Assembly (NCBI GenBank): GCA_964617665.1
Contig: CAZUAH010000577.1
Location: 1-8,738, forward strand
DNA length: 8,738 nucleotides
Source of the DNA: JADHUC01 sp964617665
Lineage (GTDB): Bacteria > Planctomycetota > Planctomycetia > Pirellulales > Pirellulaceae
Direction of reading: 5' to 3'
Shown here: piece by piece, positions 4,643-8,738 of the stretch
Position numbering within the stretch: the stretch's first letter is position 1
Layout: every line of letters begins with the position of its first letter
The notes under the pieces: generated by a model
Seen by the model: only the letters and a program-made list of their open reading frames with translations
What the model was told of the DNA's origin: nothing
Database searches by the model: none
Program-made: the position numbers and the translations under genes

Positions 4643-6409
4643 ATGCAACGCGCTCTTCTTCAACTGTTCTTGGCAATCGCCCTGTTTACTATTCTTTGCC
4701 GCGGCGCGTCGGCGGCACGCGACGGCGACAAGGGATTCGACGTCGTTCCGGCCTCGGCATCAAAATATGCCGTCCTGGTTGGAGTGAACGACTACGAGAA
4801 ATGCAGCGACCTGCGATATTGCAAAGCGGACGTCACGGCCTTGCGCGAACAGCTGGTTAAGATCGGGTTCGACAGGCGAGATATCGCTGTGCTGACCGAT
4901 GGCGAGGCAATCCGCCCGAGCCGCCGCAATATCCTTGAACAACTGGATGTGACGCTCAGGGTGGCGGATGAGACAGATCTGATCATCGTGGCGCTCAGCG
5001 GGCACGGCGCGAAGATCGGCGGCAAGAGCTATTTTTGCCCGCTCGACGCCCGGGCGGACGATCCCGAGGGCACCATGATTGCCGTGGAAGAGCTGTATGA
5101 CAAGCTCGAAAAATGTCCGGCCCGCTTGAAGATAGTCTTGGTCGATGCCTGCCGCAACAAGTTCCTGCCGGTCGATTCGCGTCCCTTGGCTGAACAGGAC
5201 AAGTCGATCGACGGCTTTGCGAAATCGCTGACCGATGGCGTGTTCCCCAAAGGCGTCGCCCTGCTGACCAGCTGCACCAGCGGCGAACGGTCGTGGGAAG
5301 ACAGCGACTTCGGCCACGGCGTCTTTATGCACTTCGTACTCCAGGGGCTGTCGGGCAAGGCCGATCAGATCGGTGCCGACGGCAAGAAGGACAAGTGGGT
5401 CTCGCTGTTCGAGCTATGCGACTACGTCCGCTCGGAAACCAAGAGCCACGTCCTCCGCACCCGCCGCGTCACCCAGCGACCACATCATCACACCAGCCTC
5501 GATTTGCCCGACTTTCGGATTTGGCCGTATCCCGAAGCCGAACCCCCCCAGGAGTTCACCAACAGTATTGACATGAAGTTGAAGCTGATCCCTGCGGGCG
5601 AGTTCACGATGGGGAGCTCGGAAAGCGAGGAGGACCGCAGTGATGACGAGAAACAACACCGGGTACGCGTTACGAAGCCGTATTACCTGGGCGCACACGA
5701 GGTGACGCAGAAGGAGTTCTCAATGGTGATGGGTTTCAATCCGAGCGATCACCAGCGGGGCGGAGACCGAGAGGACGAAGTATCGGGGCTTGATACGAGC
5801 GGTTTTCCCGTCGAGCACGTGTCGTGGTACGACGCGGTGCATTTCTGTAACAAGCTGAGCGAGTTGGAAGGCCGAACCCCGTGCTACCGACTGACGGATA
5901 TCGAGCGCTATGACGATGATGGACGGGGAATCAAGAGTGCAACGGTGTCACGTCAGTCGGGCAATGGCTATCGCCTGCCGGCGGAAGCAGAGTGGGAATA
6001 CGCGTGCCGCGCCGGCACGAAGACGTCTTTCAGTTTCGGGAGTGTACTGAACGGCAAGCAAGCGAATTGCCGCGGAGACTATCCCTACGGGACGGAAACG
6101 AAGGGGCCTGACTTGGGTCGAACGACAACCGTGGGTTCGTACAGCGCAAACGCTTGGGGCCTCTATGACATGCACGGGAATGTGTGGGAGTGGTGTGATG
6201 ATTGGTACGACGAAGACTACTACGAGGACTCTCCCGTAGATGATCCTACGGGGCCTACAACGGGCGCGTCCCGCGCGAGCCGCGTGTTTCGCGGCGGCGG
6301 CTGGTCTATCTACGCGAGGCACTGCCGGTCGGCGTTTCGGCTTTGGCGTACGCCCGGCTTCCGCGACTACTCCCTGGGCTTCCGCATCGCCTTAGTTCCG
6401 TCGGAGTGA
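4643..6409 (+). CDS. Secreted caspase (C14)-FGE fusion, DGR target protein
   Basis: A 588-residue protein. Signal peptide residues 1-24 (MQRALLQLFLAIALFTILC, then RGASA|A). Caspase-like peptidase at about 41-265: opens KYAVLVGVNDYE, catalytic H121 in ALSGHGA, catalytic C170 in VDACRNK, so the dyad is intact. FGE/SUMF-type C-type-lectin fold at 311-588: LKLIPAGEFTMGS, HEVTQKEF, HVSWYDAVHFCN, YRLPAEAEWEYACRAGT, GLYDMHGNVWEWCDDW (around 510-520), RGGGW, LGFRIAL. The VR covers residues 544-584, with 15 residues differing from TR. In true FGEs two Cys near here are catalytic; by my alignment one corresponds to C561, while the other falls on I556, a diversified position, so this is probably a ligand-binding rather than a Cys-oxidising domain. 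GGAG at 4631-4634 supports the start. The likely role is ligand recognition by a variable lectin-like face controlling a protease (inference). Confidence 0.95.
   Translation: MQRALLQLFLAIALFTILCRGASAARDGDKGFDVVPASASKYAVLVGVNDYEKCSDLRYCKADVTALREQLVKIGFDRRDIAVLTDGEAIRPSRRNILEQLDVTLRVADETDLIIVALSGHGAKIGGKSYFCPLDARADDPEGTMIAVEELYDKLEKCPARLKIVLVDACRNKFLPVDSRPLAEQDKSIDGFAKSLTDGVFPKGVALLTSCTSGERSWEDSDFGHGVFMHFVLQGLSGKADQIGADGKKDKWVSLFELCDYVRSETKSHVLRTRRVTQRPHHHTSLDLPDFRIWPYPEAEPPQEFTNSIDMKLKLIPAGEFTMGSSESEEDRSDDEKQHRVRVTKPYYLGAHEVTQKEFSMVMGFNPSDHQRGGDREDEVSGLDTSGFPVEHVSWYDAVHFCNKLSELEGRTPCYRLTDIERYDDDGRGIKSATVSRQSGNGYRLPAEAEWEYACRAGTKTSFSFGSVLNGKQANCRGDYPYGTETKGPDLGRTTTVGSYSANAWGLYDMHGNVWEWCDDWYDEDYYEDSPVDDPTGPTTGASRASRVFRGGGWSIYARHCRSAFRLWRTPGFRDYSLGFRIALVPSE
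6273..6395 (+). repeat. DGR variable repeat (VR)
   Basis: This is the copy of TR 1641-1763 within the 3' end of the caspase-FGE gene. There are 22 differences, all at TR adenines (13 A-to-T, 5 A-to-C, 4 A-to-G). Changed codons give S546, F549, G553, S555, I556, Y557, H560, F565, L567, W568, R569, F573, D575, Y576 and S577. In TR these are Asn except for Ser at 553 and Arg at 568. Aromatic and small polar residues dominate, typical of a binding surface. No stop codon was created. The ten unchanged adenines include the two in the 3' invariant block. Confidence 0.97.
6373..6395 (+). promoter_or_regulatory. Probable IMH (initiation of mutagenic homing) site
   Basis: The last 23 bases of VR are identical to TR 1741-1763, including both adenines, directly before the two sequences diverge (TR CTCGAC, VR TTCCGT). 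A GC-rich invariant block at the 3' end of VR is where cDNA integration starts in characterised DGRs. It encodes LGFRIAL, the closing strand of the FGE fold. In classical systems TR and VR differ by a few bases here, which prevents TR from being a homing target; no such difference is seen inside this block, so discrimination may come from the downstream flank. Confidence 0.65.
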
Positions 6410-6580
6410 GCAAGGCCAGTGAGCGAAGGTCGAGCTGCGTCGGTACGAGCCCTGCGGAGCAGGGCCGAGCGGAGCGAGAGTCCGACGCAGATCGCACCGT
6501 AGCGAAGGTCAACCATAACCCGACGCGTGAGCGAGGGAGACAGCAAGGTGCTCCCAGGGGTCTGGGGACGGAGTCCCCAG
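6407..6580 (+). repeat. Structured post-VR repeat, copy 2
   Basis: This copy begins on the target gene's TGA stop, 12 nt after VR. Predicted pairing: closing stem 6435-6443 with 6482-6490 (9 bp), extended after one mismatch by 6431-6433/6492-6494; inner hairpin 6449-6455/6459-6465 (7 bp, loop GGA); distal hairpin 6562-6569/6573-6580 (8 bp, loop GGA). Compared with copy 1 the closing stem has a different sequence and the inner stem has G-C where copy 1 has G-U. The distal stem has an A-T pair where copy 1 lacks one. These changes preserve pairing. Between ACCGTAGCGA (6496-6505) and GGTGCT (6547-6552) this copy carries roughly 25 nt absent from copy 1, including the CCGACGCGTGAGCGAGGGA-type motif. 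Position and structure parallel the hairpin needed next to VR for homing in BPP-1. Confidence 0.8.
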
Positions 6581-6590
6581 CGAAGGGCAA

Positions 6591-6793
6591 AACGCGACCT
6601 GCGAAATTAGGCAAATTGCACATTCCGGGTATTCGGCTGCGGCTTCGCATGTGTTACGACCGGCTGCCCCCTCCGCTCTTCTTTCATGACATCCGCGCAA
6701 TCCTCTCGATGATAGCGTCTCTTCTTCGTGAACGGCGGAAACACGGGTGTCCGCTGCAAAACCTTCTGACCCCCTTTCACGAGGAGACGAGTC
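6591..6793 (+). promoter_or_regulatory. Leader of the coiled-coil gene, with possible Shine-Dalgarno hairpin
   Basis: No gene lies here. CTTCGTGAA (6724-6732) can pair with TTCACGAGG (6776-6784; 9 pairs, one G-U), which covers the start of the GAGGAG ribosome-binding site at 6781-6786. A nearly identical tract, TCTTCCTCGTGAA (1941-1953; 12 of 13 match 6720-6732), precedes the DUF4384 gene. Either translational control or a shared upstream motif is possible; no clear promoter boxes were seen. Confidence 0.3.
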
Positions 6794-7711
6794 ATGTTGA
6801 AGCAAGCGATTGGTGTGGTGGTTGTGTTGGCGGCGGCAGTGGCGGCCATCTGGCATTATTCCCCGGGCCTGCGGACCAAAATGTCGCACGCATGGAATGA
6901 GCAAACCGGCTGGACCGAACAGGCACGGCGGGCCGACCCGGTGGGTTTTGTCAACCACGCCGAGAAGAAGATGAAAGAAGACCTCACCGCCATGCAGAAG
7001 ACTCGCCGCGAGTTGGCCGCCGAGGTCGGGACGTTGGTGCGGAAGACCCGTGAACAACGGGCGTTGGCCGAGCAGTCGCGGGCAATGGCCGACGAGTTCC
7101 GACAGGCATACCAGGCAGCTTCCCCCAATGGTTCCTTTCCGATCGAACTGCGTGGGGAAGCCTACACCGAGCCGCAAATCCGCTCGCAGGTGAGCCTGCT
7201 TTTGGCCGAGGCCGAAGGTTACGAGCAATCCTTGGCCGAGATCGAATCGGTCCAAACGGAAGCCGAACAACGAATGGAAGACTTGGCCGTGCGGATCGGC
7301 AAGACGGAATCGCAGTTGGCGGCGCTCTCAACGAAACGCGAGTTGCTTCGTGCTCGCGAACTCACCACCGAGGGCGAACAGTTGTTGGCTCAGGTCGATC
7401 AGTTGATGACCGGCAATACGCAGGCGATCGCCGGCAACCCGGTTCGTACTGTTCGAGAGCTGGCAGCCGCGGAGCAGAAACCGGCCGGGCGAGCCAACGC
7501 CGCCAAGGTCGAAGCGTTTCTGGCCGCCAAACCATCGGAGCTGGCGAGCCCGCATCGCCCGGCCGATCTGCCTTTGGAAGACGGTTCCGAGGCGATCACC
7601 ACTTCCTTTCTCGACGGGCGAGGCCAGGAGGCCGAAACCGAGTCGGTCAACGGCAAGCCTCCCAAGCAGCAGAAATGCAAGCGCGGCAAGCCGATTTTTC
7701 AGCAGTCGTGA
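6794..7711 (+). CDS. Membrane-anchored coiled-coil protein of unknown function
   Basis: A 305-residue protein not assigned to a family. Residues about 6-20 (IGVVVVLAAAVAAIW) are a single N-terminal membrane anchor with almost no preceding residues, so the rest is probably on the outer face of the inner membrane. DPVGFVNHAEKKMKEDL at 48-64 begins a long charged heptad-rich region, about 53-108 and 127-228, rich in Glu, Arg, Gln, Ala and Leu; these are two coiled coils broken by a Gly/Pro segment (PNGSFPIELRGEAYTEP, 111-127). The tail is low-complexity and ends KQQKCKRGKPIFQQS. It loosely recalls PspA-like coiled coils, but no diagnostic motif is present. GAGGAG at 6781-6786 supports ATG 6794. 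It follows the post-VR repeat, and I have no evidence that it belongs to the DGR. Confidence 0.8.
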   Translation: MLKQAIGVVVVLAAAVAAIWHYSPGLRTKMSHAWNEQTGWTEQARRADPVGFVNHAEKKMKEDLTAMQKTRRELAAEVGTLVRKTREQRALAEQSRAMADEFRQAYQAASPNGSFPIELRGEAYTEPQIRSQVSLLLAEAEGYEQSLAEIESVQTEAEQRMEDLAVRIGKTESQLAALSTKRELLRARELTTEGEQLLAQVDQLMTGNTQAIAGNPVRTVRELAAAEQKPAGRANAAKVEAFLAAKPSELASPHRPADLPLEDGSEAITTSFLDGRGQEAETESVNGKPPKQQKCKRGKPIFQQS

Positions 7712-7737
7712 GTATCCGCGTCTGGCAGCAAGCGAAG

Positions 7738-7774
7738 CGAAGGCGGAAGGCCCGGTGTCCTCCGCCTTCGTTTC
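7738..7774 (+). terminator. Hairpin terminator after coiled-coil gene
   Basis: CGAAGGCGGA at 7738-7747 pairs perfectly with TCCGCCTTCG at 7761-7770 (10 bp, 13-nt loop). TTTCT follows immediately. It lies 26 nt after the stop codon of the coiled-coil gene, the right place for an intrinsic terminator, although the T-run is short. Confidence 0.6.
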
Positions 7775-8738
7775 TGCGCCGGTGGCTTCCCCGGGGGCAC
7801 GCCGGGCGGGGGGGCACCCCGATAGCTCGGCGAACCTGGTGCGACGAGCCAAGAAGCGAGAGCAGGAATCCGCCCTCTTCCGTCGCCAAATCGCACGCGC
7901 TGAATCGCAACTGCCAATGAACGCGGAAAGGTGCGGCTGCCCCCTACGGTACCAGCGCTGACGCCGGTCAGTGCATCGCCGTTCTTCTGGGAAGGGCGTC
8001 GTTTCCTCCGTTGGTTAGTTCCCAGCTCCTGGCCGACGCGCTCATACGACTTCCGCCAAGAACCAACAGAGAGCCGGAATCCGACACGACTTGCTGATCA
8101 GCGAACGCGCCTGGTCACACCGTCCTCCGCGCAAGAACTGAGCAGGACGTGGCAAGCGCCAATTCTGTCCATGATCAGAGGGACTGCCTCGGTACACGGA
8201 ACAGACACTCCAGAGCATGGATTCTCTGGAACGAATTTCGATCTCGTTGTCCGCCCTGAGTGTATCGAGGTAACGGGCTAATACAAGCAACGGGCCGTGG
8301 TGGCCGCGACCGGCGGGCGGTGGCGGCTGTGACTGTGGGACCCACACACAGACGTGCCACGATCGTCGACGAACCGAGGAAGTGAGAATTGGGGAGAGCC
8401 TACCTGGGCGTCAGCATCGTCGGGGAATGCACGTCGGGCAGGTTCGACGAAGTTTGCCTCTGTTCCTCTCGCCTCAACACTGCCGATGTGGTCGCCTGTT
8501 CTGGCGGCCTGTCGCGGACGGTATCATCTGCCCCACAGCTGAGTCGCCGTCGAGCGGCATGTGATCATCGGCTCACTTCCACCGAGATTGGTTCCCTAGG
8601 TAGTCCAGAGGCGCCAAGCGGCCGCACAGATGGCCAACGCTTCATGGCGAACGTTGTGATGGGAGCGTTCCTCTGGTGAAGCCTCATTTGCGGCGGGCTC
8701 GACGATGGGCCCGGCGAGCGCGAGTGCGGATAGCTTTG
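7775..8738. other. Stretch without a recognisable gene
   Basis: I found no convincing gene in about 960 nt on either strand. Short open frames exist on + at 7931-8281 and 8389-8679 and on - at 8042-8347. Their translations have no recognisable motifs, are rich in Ser/Arg/Cys/Pro as random GC-rich frames are, and lack good ribosome sites. The exception is 8389-8679 (TTG start), preceded by GAGGAAGTGAG and opening GRAYLGVSIVGE, faintly PDZ-like but not continued. The base composition looks less GC-rich and less codon-periodic than the genes to the left. It may be long intergenic DNA, a decayed gene, or an untranslated RNA region. No tRNA, rRNA or CRISPR repeat was seen. Confidence 0.5.

Larger units (their letters stand above)
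1..6590 (+). mobile_element. Diversity-generating retroelement (DGR) locus
   Basis: This is a complete DGR: HRDC accessory gene, reverse transcriptase, template repeat (1641-1763), an intervening secreted-protein gene, and a target gene carrying the variable repeat (6273-6395). A structured repeat flanks the unit on both sides. TR and VR align without gaps over 123 nt, and all 22 differences fall on TR adenines; no other known process gives that pattern. TR lies 3' of the RT, and VR is about 4.5 kb further on in the same orientation. DGRs are not self-mobile in the usual sense: they rewrite VR while TR stays intact. I see no integrase, phage genes or terminal inverted repeats, so the locus looks chromosomal. 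The outer limits given are those of the flanking repeats and are approximate. Confidence 0.93.

Noticed and set aside
4643..4720. Lipoprotein signal (lipobox) in the caspase-FGE protein
   Set aside because: The Cys at residue 19 is preceded by TIL, without the small residue required at -1; ASA|A fits signal peptidase I better.
8389..8679. Possible PDZ-type protein starting GRAYLGVSIVGE
   Set aside because: Only the first few residues resemble a PDZ strand; the rest lacks the GL..GD.I core, the start is TTG, and composition is Ser/Arg/Cys-rich. Kept only as a note in the unassigned stretch.

Overview
The window is the core of a diversity-generating retroelement (DGR) on a GC-rich chromosome, probably from a planctomycete (Pirellulales-like). 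The taxonomic guess is inference. It rests on the secreted caspase/formylglycine-generating-enzyme (FGE) fusion, the DUF4384 protein, the gene style, and a short motif around 6518-6537 that I remember as common between planctomycete genes. No marker gene is present. All five genes I accept lie on the + strand.

Layout: (1) 1-147 is a structured repeat that occurs again at 6407-6580. (2) 182-652 encodes a small HRDC-domain DGR accessory protein. (3) 636-1655 encodes a DGR-type reverse transcriptase (YMDD; IGNLTSQ motif 4), overlapping the HRDC gene by 17 nt. (4) 1641-1763 is the template repeat (TR); its first 15 nt are the last codons and stop of the RT gene. Two hairpins follow at 1811-1839 and 1852-1897. 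(5) 1991-4390 encodes a secreted protein with a transglutaminase-elicitor-like centre, a Pro/Thr linker and a C-terminal DUF4384-like domain. (6) 4643-6409 encodes a secreted caspase-like (C14) protease fused to an FGE/C-type-lectin-fold domain, whose last residues are the variable repeat (VR, 6273-6395). (7) 6794-7711 encodes a membrane-anchored coiled-coil protein, followed by a terminator-like hairpin. (8) 7712-8738 has no gene I can support.

The central evidence is exact. TR and VR align over 123 nt without gaps. They differ at 22 positions, and every one is an adenine in TR (22 of 32 TR adenines; 13 to T, 5 to C, 4 to G). All 13 Asn (AAC/AAT) codons of TR, plus one AGC and one AGG, are changed in VR, giving 15 altered residues. 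This is the signature of adenine-specific mutagenic retrohoming. RT and HRDC protein would copy TR RNA with errors at A, and the cDNA would replace VR at the end of the caspase-FGE gene, altering the binding face of a secreted protein whose other half is a protease.

The least explained part is the repeat found directly after the VR gene stop codon and again at the window start. Its stems differ in sequence between copies but stay paired (12 bp and 9 bp closing stems; 8 bp distal hairpins), which suggests a conserved fold. Because copy 2 starts on the stop codon of the VR gene and copy 1 starts with TAA at base 1, I infer that a second DGR target gene ends just at the left edge of the window.
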